Below, piece after piece: positions 17,719 to 25,704 of a DNA stretch of 42,856 bases. Positions within the stretch are counted from its first letter, which is position 1. Each line of letters begins with the position of its first letter. Made by a program: the position numbers and the translations under genes. Location of the stretch: positions 1 to 42,856 of the forward strand of contig JAUYCD010000264.1 in the NCBI GenBank assembly GCA_030692375.1, read 5' to 3'. Origin of the DNA: Candidatus Latescibacter sp. (GTDB lineage Bacteria > Latescibacterota > Latescibacteria > Latescibacterales > Latescibacteraceae). The notes below the pieces were generated by a model. It made no database searches, was not told the origin of the DNA, and saw nothing but the letters and a program-made list of their open reading frames with translations.

Positions 17719-18050
17719 TTTGAAATCTTCTGAATCTGCACATCCACCACCTTCCCCAGATCGGCGGGATTGAGGAGCATCTGGCAGCCGCGCGCCCCGG
17801 CGCTCAGAGATATGAACGGCCAGTCCAGAGCGCTTTTGTCCAGAAAAACCGGGAAACGCTTTTTCGTTCCGACCGGCGAAACCCCTCCGCGAACATAGCC
17901 GGCCACAAGCGTTTTGAACACCTGCCCCGAAGGCAGCCCGATATCGCTTGCGACATGGGTGGCGCTCAGATCGTTCTCATCAACAGCATATTCCCTGATT
18001 TCATAGGGGATGCCGAGCTTTTCAATGATTCTTAGGGCGTTTGTTTTCAT
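17682..18050 (-). pseudogene. ybaK: YbaK/ProX-type aminoacyl-tRNA deacylase with internal deletion
   Basis: 122 residues against about 155-160 usual. The N-terminus is normal (LGIPYEIREYAVDENDLSAT, then VFKTLVA with the conserved catalytic-site lysine) and so is the later part (GYVRGGVSPVGTKKRFPVFL, then SAGARGCQMLLNPADL). The roughly 40 residues that normally lie between these two blocks, including the strand with AVVPV and the DLKALAK-like helix, are absent while the frame is kept. The last dozen residues (KLSEPLFFGIKG) are encoded by the GTCTGAACC repeat. An intact member edits Cys-tRNA(Pro). This one probably lacks part of the substrate pocket and may be inactive. Confidence 0.7.
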
Positions 18051-18056
18051 GAGTTA

Positions 18057-18115
18057 AAATAACGACAGAAATCAGAGACGGCTGAAAGCCGTCCGGTGCA
18101 TTCGTTTGTTGACCT
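18057..18115 (-). other. Degenerate attC-like site after the RelA/SpoT-domain gene
   Basis: On the minus strand, just after the gene's stop, a hairpin region reads CACCGGACGGC, loop TTTCA, then GCCGTCTCTG, flanked by AACAAACGA and TCGTTAT. This is the stem layout of an integron attC, but the outer core boxes (GGTCAAC, GTTATTT) are poor matches to RYYYAAC and GTTRRRY. It would be the 3' end of the RelA/SpoT cassette. Confidence 0.4.
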
Positions 18116-18122
18116 TATCAAT

Positions 18123-19166
18123 TTATTTTACAGCGAGATCTTCAATATGCTTCAAGATTCTAAAGAACTCGTGTGTATCAAGGAAGAAGTTTGGATAGGC
18201 ACGCCTCAATGATTCTATTGACTCGGTTGCAACTAGGACGGCTTGGTTTTGACTTCCTTTAACAATTTGTTCTTCTGCTTTAAGGTAATCAGCAGTCGCT
18301 ATATCAAAGCGATCTCTGCTATATGCCTGAAGCCTAATTGTTTTTGCTCCTGGGTCAAGGATTAGGAGATAATAAGTGCCTCGGCGTTCATCAGAGTGGA
18401 TCAAGTTTATGGCAGCACCAAATCCCGTCAGTTTACTTCTAACATTCAATTCTTGTGATTTTTTTGCAACATGTCGATATGTCTCAATATTTGACAACCC
18501 TTCATATCCAGGAACTGGATTTTGATTCTCAAGATGGGCAAAAGCAGAGCCGGTGAGAGAAAAGAATGTTAACCATTCATCAGGACCTTCGCTAGATTTG
18601 AGAGCATAGTTCAAAAAGATGCCCATTGTTTCGACAGCTGTTGCCCAAGCATGCTGCTGTCGTGTCCTTATTTGCAACTCAATGAGTAGACCATTGTAAT
18701 CAGTTACGGTCTTGTTGTTATAACGATATACAAGATGAATGCTTCTATAACCCGAAATCTTGGGTGAATCAATGTAGTTACGTTCGCTGATTAATTTGTG
18801 TTGGAAAGGAGTACTCTTATAATTTTCATATAGTTTCTGTACTTGGATTAGATTATCAACTACTGCTCTCAATCCACCAATGTCTTGCATCCTGGCAAGT
18901 TGCATATCAGTAAATCGACGAAGCTTCTCAACAATTGAAGGAATGCGTTTAAGCCTCTGAGCCACAAGAGATTTATTATCGATTGTTTTTAGCTTATGGC
19001 GCAGTGTTGCTTGGAATGTATTGATCGGATAATTATGGATTGCGCGCCAATTACCAAGTACATCTGCAGCCCATAACAGACTTTCATCCGAACTGGTTGT
19101 GTCCCTGAAAATATCTCCAGCCTTATTAACTTCGCCACGGGTATATTTTAATTTAACATTCTTCAT
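18123..19166 (-). CDS. RelA/SpoT-domain protein (small alarmone synthetase-like)
   Basis: 347 residues from the ATG at 19164-19166 with AGAGGA upstream. The nucleotidyl (pyrophospho)transferase core is at about residues 75-190: RMQDIGGLRAVV, then YIDSPKISGYRSIHLVY, then LLIELQIRTRQQHAWATAVE. These match the synthetase motifs that bind ATP and the acceptor nucleotide. There is no HD hydrolase, TGS or ACT domain. The C-terminal 150 residues are unassigned. Stand-alone members make (p)ppGpp or (pp)pApp, or modify tRNA when acting as toxins. It follows the TIR gene in the same direction and lies between attC-like sites, so it looks like an integron cassette. Its A/T content is higher than the surrounding core genes. 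Confidence 0.82.
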   Translation of the reverse strand: MKNVKLKYTRGEVNKAGDIFRDTTSSDESLLWAADVLGNWRAIHNYPINTFQATLRHKLKTIDNKSLVAQRLKRIPSIVEKLRRFTDMQLARMQDIGGLRAVVDNLIQVQKLYENYKSTPFQHKLISERNYIDSPKISGYRSIHLVYRYNNKTVTDYNGLLIELQIRTRQQHAWATAVETMGIFLNYALKSSEGPDEWLTFFSLTGSAFAHLENQNPVPGYEGLSNIETYRHVAKKSQELNVRSKLTGFGAAINLIHSDERRGTYYLLILDPGAKTIRLQAYSRDRFDIATADYLKAEEQIVKGSQNQAVLVATESIESLRRAYPNFFLDTHEFFRILKHIEDLAVK

Positions 19167-19178
19167 AAAATTTCCTCT

Positions 19179-19246
19179 GGCCAACGGGCCGCATCACTTG
19201 CGGGCGTCGTGCAACGACGACCGTCAAGTGCATGCAAATGTTAGGC
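19179..19246 (-). other. attC recombination site between TIR and RelA/SpoT cassettes
   Basis: Read on the minus strand: core box GCCTAAC (19240-19246), stem TGCACTTGACGG and CCGCAAGTG with one extrahelical A, inner stem CGTCGT with ACGACG, then core box GTTGGCC (19179-19185), one mismatch from GTTRRRY. Length 68 bases. The TIR gene's TAA stop lies inside the GCCTAAC box, a common arrangement in cassettes, and the site also carries the spacer before the RelA/SpoT ribosome binding site. Confidence 0.7.
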
Positions 19247-20371
19247 AGTCCAATTGGTATTGACTTCAAGGAGCCCCTCCTTCTGGTACAAACCGTGAAG
19301 CTCGGGCAATTTTGCCGCTAGGGGGTGGATCAATACTGTGCCCACAGTACTCGCGAAGATCTCTCCTTGTTCAATGTGTGGCCCCCTCGCTGTGAGGCGA
19401 AATGTGCGACATAGTGCACGTCCCGTCAATGTGTAGGCATTAGCACAGACATCTTCTACGAACACACCCTCGCGCGCGAGTTCAAGGAGTACATCAAAAA
19501 TCGAGGTGAAAAGAAGCCTCGTGATACGCGGAAAACGGAATCGTGGTCTCAGACAAACCTGTACGAAGTAAATGCGATAGCGCCCTGGAAACTCAAGGTA
19601 CTGGGCTCGGTCGGCAGTAATGCGGCTGTCGAGAAGCCTGCCTGCGAGTGCAAGATTGTAGTCCTCGGGAAAGAGAGGAATGAAGTGCCAGTAACCTATC
19701 ACATTCTTCGGATGAGCGAAGAGCATCCGCCAAGTCTGCGGATGCTCCATGAAGATAGGAGCCCATTGTTCTGGTGTTCCCTCATTAGAGCCTGTCAGGT
19801 CGGTCAGGGTCTCGTAATCGAGCGTGATGAATTCCTCCAGTAGCTTCACGCCATCCCAGCCCCACTCCAGAACTGTCTCGATTCCGCCGACAGATACGAG
19901 GCGCTCAGAGATAGCATCAGCCTGGGAAGAGTCGGGCCATGGGGGCAGAGATACGCTGGCCCACGATTCTACGCCTAAATGCCGTAGGGCCTTGCGCAGA
20001 TGATCATCGCGAGTGACGGGATCGGTTAAGTCCACGCAATTGATCGTCCTAAGGGCGGGACGTAGTTCGTCGGCACGAAGATCGTCAATAATGAGCGGCA
20101 CAAGGCGCCCGCTCCTAGCGTCCGGATCATCATGTACGGCGTATTGAGTTTCCATGGCAACCCACCGGCTTTCCAGGGATGCTCGCGATACCACCAAGAG
20201 AATGTGTCGACTGCCAGTTACTGCCCTCTCGATGGCAGCAACGATGTTTTCTCCAGGGGCGATTGAATCCTCATCAAAGAAGACGTTCAGCCCTTCGTCC
20301 TTCAGCAGCTTGGCTAGCTGTCGCACCCATGGCTTCTCTCTCCGATTATGGCTAAGAAAGATATCGTACAT
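19241..20371 (-). CDS. TIR-domain protein with uncharacterised C-terminal region
   Basis: 376 residues. Residues 1-135 form a TIR domain: MYDIFLSHNRREKPWVRQLA at the start, FFDEDSIAPGENI, then SRASLESRWVAMETQYAV, in which E74 after S-x2-S-x-W-x3 is the catalytic glutamate of NAD-cleaving bacterial TIRs. Residues about 140-376 match no domain I can name with confidence; alternating strands and helices could be a GNAT-like or other sensor fold. Prokaryotic TIR proteins commonly deplete NAD or make cADPR-like signals during phage infection. The gene starts about 30 bases after a GTTAGGC cassette junction and ends within an attC box. GGGAG lies seven bases before the ATG. Confidence 0.85.
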   Translation of the reverse strand: MYDIFLSHNRREKPWVRQLAKLLKDEGLNVFFDEDSIAPGENIVAAIERAVTGSRHILLVVSRASLESRWVAMETQYAVHDDPDARSGRLVPLIIDDLRADELRPALRTINCVDLTDPVTRDDHLRKALRHLGVESWASVSLPPWPDSSQADAISERLVSVGGIETVLEWGWDGVKLLEEFITLDYETLTDLTGSNEGTPEQWAPIFMEHPQTWRMLFAHPKNVIGYWHFIPLFPEDYNLALAGRLLDSRITADRAQYLEFPGRYRIYFVQVCLRPRFRFPRITRLLFTSIFDVLLELAREGVFVEDVCANAYTLTGRALCRTFRLTARGPHIEQGEIFASTVGTVLIHPLAAKLPELHGLYQKEGLLEVNTNWTA

Positions 20372-20401
20372 CCACGGCTCCCAAAGTCATATTTCCTGCC
20401 T

Positions 20402-20408
20402 GCCTAAC
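20402..20408 (-). other. Cassette junction (GTTAGGC) upstream of the TIR gene
   Basis: On the minus strand the core GTTAGGC occurs 30 bases before the TIR start, where the recombination point of an integron cassette is expected. A convincing full attC or attI stem to its right was not found, and no integrase is in the window. The rest of 20409-20672 holds a CTTTGCGAACTTTGCGAGAG repeat (about 20598-20625) and GACTCCTGACTCC tandem repeats (about 20640-20668). Confidence 0.5.
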
Positions 20409-20672
20409 ATGTAATTCTGCAGTTCCTTCATAACCCCACCTCAACGGTCGGGTCTATCCACTGTTAATAATATCCATACTATTATTTTGTTACAATAGCA
20501 ATATTAATTTAAGAATTTAAGATTTGTCAAATGAATAATTGCGGGAGATTTTCTTTACTTCTGTCTTCTGTCTTCCGCCTTCATGCCTTTCATTGCGAAC
20601 TTTGCGAACTTTGCGAGAGAATATCTTTTCTTCTGTCTTCTGACTCCTGACTCCTGACTCCTGTCTCCTTCT

Positions 20673-21734
20673 TTATCTTCTATACGTCTCAAACACTTTT
20701 CCCCAGCCGCCTTTCATGGCTTTCTTAATCCGCTCTTCGCTGAAAGCCAGATACCAGTACCAGTCGTAGTACAGGGTGGAAACAAGCTCGCTGAGAGGGG
20801 AAAGGAATCCGCCGGAAAGCATATTTTCGAACCGCCGCACACGCGCTGCTCCGGGAGTCTCGTTTATGGTGAACCGGAACCGGAGATCTTTTATATCTGC
20901 CCCGGCAATCTCCATTTCACTGATGTCGCCGGTTCCGAGGCCGGATTCATGCGCCATCCTGATATATCGGATGTCGAGAGGCTCAAAGCCCATGAGATAG
21001 AGGGCAACCGCATCGAGAGCAACCGGGTCGGTGGATGCAAGAATAAGATTCTTCTCATGAGGAATAAGATTCCGTGGAGAAGGCCCCTCGCCAGCGAAGA
21101 CGCCATCCATGACCGCGAACATGCCGGGATGCATCTCCTTACGGAGCGCGACGGCGTCGCACAGGGCTTCATCGAGGAACGGAAGGAGATCTCGCAGCTT
21201 CCCTCCGGCCATGCATACGAGAGCGCCCCATATAGCCCCTGTGATTGTGCTTTCGAGCGAGGTTTTCATAGTCGTAAGCTGGAGTATATTGCTCCCCGGA
21301 AGACGTTCAGGGACAGGAATGCCGTCCGGGAAAAAGCGGGTAAAAACCCTGAGCGGGGTTTTCGGTTCATAGGTTACCCGCGGGGTATTTTCATCGAAGA
21401 GGAAAAAGGGGGTGGCGTACTTGCGCAAAACGGCCAGATGACGGTTCAGCACCTGGCCTTTCTGGAACGATACCCCATGAACGGCAGGATAAAAGGCAAA
21501 AATTTTGTCCCCCGGAAAACCTTCATCATGCAGCTTTTTCAGAACGCCGTCGAGCTGCCAGGGCGGTGTGGAGACGGAAGGGAAGAAGTGATGCCAATCA
21601 AGAGTGACCTGAATTGCGGTATCATGGTCAGGGCTGAGAGAGTCACTGAATCCGGCCATATCCAATAGACTGCTGTAATCTTCAAGTACAGTTTCCGGCG
21701 CGGTATTGAGGACTGCCACTTTCGCACGGTTCAC
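20673..21734 (-). CDS. DUF362-domain protein
   Basis: 353 residues from a GTG at 21732-21734 that has AAGGA nine bases upstream. The frame extends to 21827, but those 31 residues are encoded by the dispersed CTCGCAAAGTTCGCAAAG repeat and are rejected. DUF362 features: VNRAKVAVLNTAP at the start, a central block around LQLTTMKTSLESTITGAIWG, and STDPVALDAVALYLMGFEPLDI near the end, the conserved STDPVA-D phrase. Members are iron-sulfur-associated proteins of unknown biochemical role. No cysteine cluster is obvious here. Downstream of the UbiA gene by about 370 bases; co-transcription is uncertain. Confidence 0.7.
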   Translation of the reverse strand: MNRAKVAVLNTAPETVLEDYSSLLDMAGFSDSLSPDHDTAIQVTLDWHHFFPSVSTPPWQLDGVLKKLHDEGFPGDKIFAFYPAVHGVSFQKGQVLNRHLAVLRKYATPFFLFDENTPRVTYEPKTPLRVFTRFFPDGIPVPERLPGSNILQLTTMKTSLESTITGAIWGALVCMAGGKLRDLLPFLDEALCDAVALRKEMHPGMFAVMDGVFAGEGPSPRNLIPHEKNLILASTDPVALDAVALYLMGFEPLDIRYIRMAHESGLGTGDISEMEIAGADIKDLRFRFTINETPGAARVRRFENMLSGGFLSPLSELVSTLYYDWYWYLAFSEERIKKAMKGGWGKVFETYRR

Positions 21735-22102
21735 TGAATAGTTCCTTAAAAAGGATTTCTTTTCTCGCAAAGTTCGCAAAGAAAGAAAAAAGAAAGAGAA
21801 ATTAGACAGGATTGACAAGATTGACAAGATTAGAAGAAAACGATAAATTATTCATGATGACATATTTTATTGCGTTTATTTTCAAAATAGATACCGATGC
21901 CCCACTCTTGCCCTGCATGAGCAAGGAACCCAATTCGGCATGACACGTGTCATCCTGAACTCGTTTCAGGATCTAAACACTTAAAACATGTTCGATTATT
22001 TTTATCGTCATGTATAAATCTTGTAAAATCTTGTAAATCATGTCAAAATAAGTATTTAAAACGCGCTCGGAACAACCCTGTCATGAAAGATTACTGTTTT
22101 GT
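21735..22102. other. Intergenic region filled with dispersed repeats
   Basis: Contains CTCGCAAAGTTCGCAAAG (21764-21781), GACAGGATTGACAAGATTG (21805-21830), CATCCTGAACTCGTTTCAGG (21951-21970) and TTGTAAAATCTTGTAAATCATGTC (about 22020-22043). All are repeat classes seen elsewhere in the window. No gene is seen. Confidence 0.5.
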
Positions 22103-22972
22103 TTAAAAATATATAACCAGTATCGCCACGATTCCATAAGCCAGAATGTCGAGCTGCAGGGGGATATCGCTCAGGAGTATTTCTTCCGGTTGTCCGCCCT
22201 CGTTTTTGCTGTGCACCAGGTAAAGGTAACGAAAGATACCGTAGAGGACGAACGGAACAGTCAGCACCATGTGGCTGCCGAATTTATGCACTGTCTCTTC
22301 AGACAGGGTGAAGATCATGTATGCCACCAGGGTCGCCGAGGTTACCACCCCGATCATCTGATCGAGCAAATACGGAGTGTATTCCTTGAGAATAACCCGG
22401 TGAACATCTGCCTGCTTATCGAGGAGAACGATTTCATGCCTTCGTTTGGAGAGGGCTAGAAAAAGAGCCAGCAGCATGGTGCAGATAAGTATCCAGTTGG
22501 ATACCGCAACCTGGATAGCCAGAGCCCCGGCGATAACCCTCAGCAGAAACCCGAAGCTGATTACGAATACATCCAGGATAACCTTATGTTTCAGGAAAAA
22601 AGTATAGGCAACCTGGAGCAGAACATATCCGAGAACAGCGGCCCCGAAACCGGTGTTGAACAGGAAGGAAACAACGATCGCGACTACGCCGAGAAAGGAA
22701 CAAAGGAGCCAGCCGGTATGAAGGCTGATCAGTCCTGCGGCGAACGGACGGAATTTTTTGACCGGATGGGCGCGGTCTTTCTCCACATCGACGATATCAT
22801 TGAAAATGTAAACCGCACCGGTTACCAGGCAGAAAAGAACAAACGCCTCGACCGCTTTGGCAATAGAGGACGAATCCCGCGCGTGACCGGAAAAAATAAG
22901 CGCCGCAAAGATAAGCGTATTTTTGGTCCACTGCCGGATTCTCAGGGTTTGCAGTATATCGCCGACGGTCAT
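22103..22972 (-). CDS. UbiA-family phosphoribosyltransferase (decaprenyl-phosphate phosphoribosyltransferase-like)
   Basis: 289 residues with eight or nine transmembrane helices. The first Asp-rich motif is NDIVDVEKDRAHPVKKFRP, which closely follows the NDxxDxxxDxxHPxKxxRP form of mycobacterial DPPR synthase (Rv3806c); the second conserved region is LKHKVILDVFVISFGFLLR. That enzyme transfers phosphoribose from PRPP to a polyprenyl phosphate in the membrane, a first step to arabinose-containing envelope polymers. Other UbiA functions are possible, but the HPxK phrase favours this one. Starts 34 bases after glutamate dehydrogenase in the same direction. Confidence 0.82.
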   Translation of the reverse strand: MTVGDILQTLRIRQWTKNTLIFAALIFSGHARDSSSIAKAVEAFVLFCLVTGAVYIFNDIVDVEKDRAHPVKKFRPFAAGLISLHTGWLLCSFLGVVAIVVSFLFNTGFGAAVLGYVLLQVAYTFFLKHKVILDVFVISFGFLLRVIAGALAIQVAVSNWILICTMLLALFLALSKRRHEIVLLDKQADVHRVILKEYTPYLLDQMIGVVTSATLVAYMIFTLSEETVHKFGSHMVLTVPFVLYGIFRYLYLVHSKNEGGQPEEILLSDIPLQLDILAYGIVAILVIYF

Positions 22973-23006
22973 GATTTCATTCCCGGCAAAAGCACCCTCT
23001 CATTTC

Positions 23007-24287
23007 TCAAGGACAGAGCCCACGGTAGCGCATGGCCTCCGCCACCCGTCCGATGGCCAGTTTCAACGCCGCGGTGCGCATGCTGATCTTCTCATTACGC
23101 ATGGTTTCTTCCAACTGACGGTAGGTGGAGATCATAATGCTCTGGAACCGCTCCTCAACCTCCAGGTCGCCCCAGAAAAATTGCTGTTTGTCCTGAACCC
23201 ATTCGAAGTAGGATACGACTATTCCCCCGGAGTTGACCAGAATGTCGGGCAGCACAATTATTCCCCGGTCGTCCAGGATTTTGTTCGCCTCAGGAGAGAT
23301 TCCGGCGTTCGCGGCTTCCGCGACGATTGCGGCTTTGACCGTGCCCGCGTTCTTTTTTGTGATTGTGTATTCAAGGGCGGCGGGGATCAGGAAATCCACA
23401 TTCAGGCCGATAAGCTCCTCGTTGGATATTTTGTCGCATCCCTGCAACCCTTCCAGCGTGCCGTTCGCTTTCTTGCATTCAATGGCGGCTTCGATATTGA
23501 GACCGTCCTCTTTATAAATTCCGCCGGTGGAGTCTGAGATCGCAACGATATCACAGCCGGTTTCCGCCAGATACCGTGCGGTGCTCATCCCGACAACACC
23601 GAATCCCTGTATCGCCGCTCTGGAGTTGTAAAGATACACCTTGTGGTCGCGGGCGGCCTCTTTCAGCACATACACCAGGCCCCTGCCCACTGCGCCTGAC
23701 CTTCCCACCGATCCTCCGATGGACAGCGGTTTCCCGGAAACCACGTTCGGGACCGAATACCCGGCGAATGTGCTGTAACCGTCCATGATCTGCGCCATCG
23801 TGGTTTCGTTTGTTCCGACCTCCGGCGCCGGGATATCCTTCTCCGGGCCGATGATGGGGGATATTTCCCAGGCGTAGCGGCGAGTCAGGCGCTCCAGCTC
23901 TCCCGGCGACATTTTTTTCGGCTCGCAGCAGACTCCCCCCTTGGCGCCGCCGAAAGGGATGTTCACCACCGCGCATTTCCAGGTCATTATCGCGGCATGG
24001 GCGATGGTTTTCTCCAGGGTGACATCCGGATGATACCGTATCCCGCCCTTTGACGGCCCCCGGAAAAGGTTATGCTGCACCCTCCATGCGTCGAACAGCG
24101 CAATCTCTCCATCGTCCATGATGACCGGAAGGTGCAGGGTCAGGGTCTTCTGCGGTTTTTCCAGACGTTTCACATAGAGCTCGGAGAGCCCCATCAGGGC
24201 GGCTATCTCCCTCATCTCTCCCATGACCTCACGGTAAAATTCCTGCCCGGCCCGTACCGCTTTGGGGCTGGCTGTCGTGTTCGGCAT
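23007..24287 (-). CDS. gdhA: Glutamate dehydrogenase (Glu/Leu/Phe/Val dehydrogenase family)
   Basis: 426 residues, typical of hexameric GDH. The N-terminal catalytic domain has GPSKGGIRYHPDVTLE and PFGGAKGGV with the substrate-binding and catalytic lysines, followed by PAPEVGTNETTMAQIMD. The Rossmann domain begins near AIQGFGVVGMSTARYLAETG. It interconverts glutamate and 2-oxoglutarate with NAD(P). GGAGA lies before the ATG. The 2-oxoglutarate produced could feed the kor genes encoded at 32.6-36.5 kb, and GltS at 27 kb could supply glutamate; this link is inference. Confidence 0.92.
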   Translation of the reverse strand: MPNTTASPKAVRAGQEFYREVMGEMREIAALMGLSELYVKRLEKPQKTLTLHLPVIMDDGEIALFDAWRVQHNLFRGPSKGGIRYHPDVTLEKTIAHAAIMTWKCAVVNIPFGGAKGGVCCEPKKMSPGELERLTRRYAWEISPIIGPEKDIPAPEVGTNETTMAQIMDGYSTFAGYSVPNVVSGKPLSIGGSVGRSGAVGRGLVYVLKEAARDHKVYLYNSRAAIQGFGVVGMSTARYLAETGCDIVAISDSTGGIYKEDGLNIEAAIECKKANGTLEGLQGCDKISNEELIGLNVDFLIPAALEYTITKKNAGTVKAAIVAEAANAGISPEANKILDDRGIIVLPDILVNSGGIVVSYFEWVQDKQQFFWGDLEVEERFQSIMISTYRQLEETMRNEKISMRTAALKLAIGRVAEAMRYRGLCP

Positions 24288-24576
24288 GCTGTATCTCCGT
24301 TAAAAAACAGTGACAAAGTAAAAAAAAGTGACAGAGTGACAAAGTTACAAAGCTGCAAAGTAAAAGACAATAACTCTGAAAGCAAAAATACTATGCAGGG
24401 ATAGGGAAAGCAAGATTAATGCAAAATGAAGGATGGGGAATGAAGGATGAAAAGAAAACTGTCCCACTACAGATGATGAGTAAGCTCCTATAAGCAAGTC
24501 AAGCGGAACAGCAGCCAGTATTTCATACAAATTCTTCGAGGGGGTTTGAAAAGAGGTATAAGGAAGGTGGAAAGAC
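24288..24576. other. Intergenic region upstream of glutamate dehydrogenase
   Basis: Carries GTGACAAAGT heptad-like repeats (24310-24352), a class also found at 203-230 and 1200-1243. No credible gene; a 95-codon minus-strand frame (24345-24632) overlaps this repeat and the attC-like stem. Confidence 0.45.
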
Positions 24577-24703
24577 GCCAAACGTTTTGGCTCACTTGCT
24601 GAACCACTTACATTAAAACTGATACAAGGCACATAGCATTATATTTTCCAAGAAACTTCAATTAAAGCACGGCGGTTCAGTCAAGTGCAGCCAATTGTTA
24701 GGC
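24577..24703 (-). other. attC-like site after the CPBP protease gene
   Basis: Minus strand: core GCCTAAC (24697-24703), then GGCTGCACTTGACTGAACC pairing with GGTTCAGCAAGTGAGCC with single extrahelical bases, about 60 bases of variable centre, and GTTTGGC (24577-24583), one mismatch from GTTRRRY. At 127 bases it is in the length range of long attC sites such as Vibrio repeats. Confidence 0.6.
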
Positions 24704-24737
24704 AGCCCCTAAGACAGACGCTGCCAAGGTCGACTTT

Positions 24738-25595
24738 TTAGGCAACTGACATTTTTCTTTTTCGCAATTGGCGCAACCCAACTCCAAGTGCTATGAATAA
24801 GAAGATGCTGATGAGCCCATTCACCGGCGAAACCAGCCAGTCCGTTCCCGGTACAATCCGGATATGGTTTTCAGTAAAAAGTTGGTTGAGAAAGGCGTCT
24901 TCCACCATGTGCATCAGAACCGCCGGCCAGATTGAATTAGTCAAAAGGCGAATCTCACCATACACCATTCCCCAGGAGATCATCACTACGATCGACAAGG
25001 GAATGAAGGCATCCAAGTCCAACGTAGTGAATTTTTGCAGAACAGCTCGATCCAGAAAAAACAGATAGTATGGAATATGCCATGCTCCCCAAACGAGTCC
25101 AACAATCAAGTGCCCCACGAAATCATTCAGGCGAAGGGAATGCACTTTTGGTGCGAGATACCCGCGCCAGGCAGCCTCTTCAAAAATATTTTTTATGAAC
25201 TGCGGCAGAACACCCAGCGCGAAAACCTGGAATACCAGCCTAAGCGTGTTCAATGAGAGATTGGGGAATGTGATTAAACCTAAACCGCTGCCGATTATCA
25301 AGACAAGTGCCGTCAACACGGGATAGACAAGAAGTGCGATAACGTACCACGCCGCATTCCCTTTAAAGTTTGGCTTGATTCCAAAATCCTTCCAGCCATC
25401 CCCTGCAAATGCTCGCAGTAGCAAGGAAGCTCCAATCGGCGTAATAAGCCACAAGAGTATACCAAGGCCTTCTGAAGCCGGGTTATCCATCAGCACATCC
25501 AATCCTCGCCCAATCCAGCCAATCGCAAGTACAACAATAATGAAAATCGCCAGATTGCGAATTGTAGTTCTATCGCTTTGATTTTGGATATTCAT
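24738..25595 (-). CDS. CPBP-family intramembrane glutamic endopeptidase (CAAX protease-like)
   Basis: 285 residues from the ATG at 25593-25595, nine bases after AAGGAG; the frame opens at 25631. Eight or so transmembrane helices. The conserved motifs are NIFEEAAWRGYLAP (EExxxR), GLVWGAWHIPYYLFF (FxxxH type) and HMVEDAFLNQ. The family includes bacteriocin immunity proteins and Type II CAAX peptidases; the substrate is unknown. It occupies the interval between two attC sites, starting about 48 bases after one and ending 34 bases before the next, so it is probably an integron-type cassette gene. Confidence 0.82.
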   Translation of the reverse strand: MNIQNQSDRTTIRNLAIFIIVVLAIGWIGRGLDVLMDNPASEGLGILLWLITPIGASLLLRAFAGDGWKDFGIKPNFKGNAAWYVIALLVYPVLTALVLIIGSGLGLITFPNLSLNTLRLVFQVFALGVLPQFIKNIFEEAAWRGYLAPKVHSLRLNDFVGHLIVGLVWGAWHIPYYLFFLDRAVLQKFTTLDLDAFIPLSIVVMISWGMVYGEIRLLTNSIWPAVLMHMVEDAFLNQLFTENHIRIVPGTDWLVSPVNGLISIFLFIALGVGLRQLRKRKMSVA

Positions 25596-25643
25596 TGTGT
25601 TGGACTCCTTCAAACATTGAATAGCGACCATATGAAGCAGGCT

Positions 25644-25704
25644 GTCTAACGCTGAACTCAGCCGACGCGGTCTTTATGCGGTCGGCTGCAGTGAAAGGTT
25701 AGGC
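25644..25704 (-). other. attC recombination site (61 bases)
   Basis: The best attC in the window. Minus strand: GCCTAAC (25698-25704), CTGCAGCCGAC, a short loop, GTCGGCTGAGTTCAG and GTTAGAC (25644-25650), which is a perfect GTTRRRY. Outer boxes complement at six of seven positions. The TAA stop of the upstream membrane protein gene lies within GCCTAAC. Confidence 0.8.

Noticed and set aside
24345-24632. 95-codon minus-strand gene between CPBP and GDH
   Set aside because: It spans the heptad repeat and the attC-like stem, has no ribosome site and no family resemblance.
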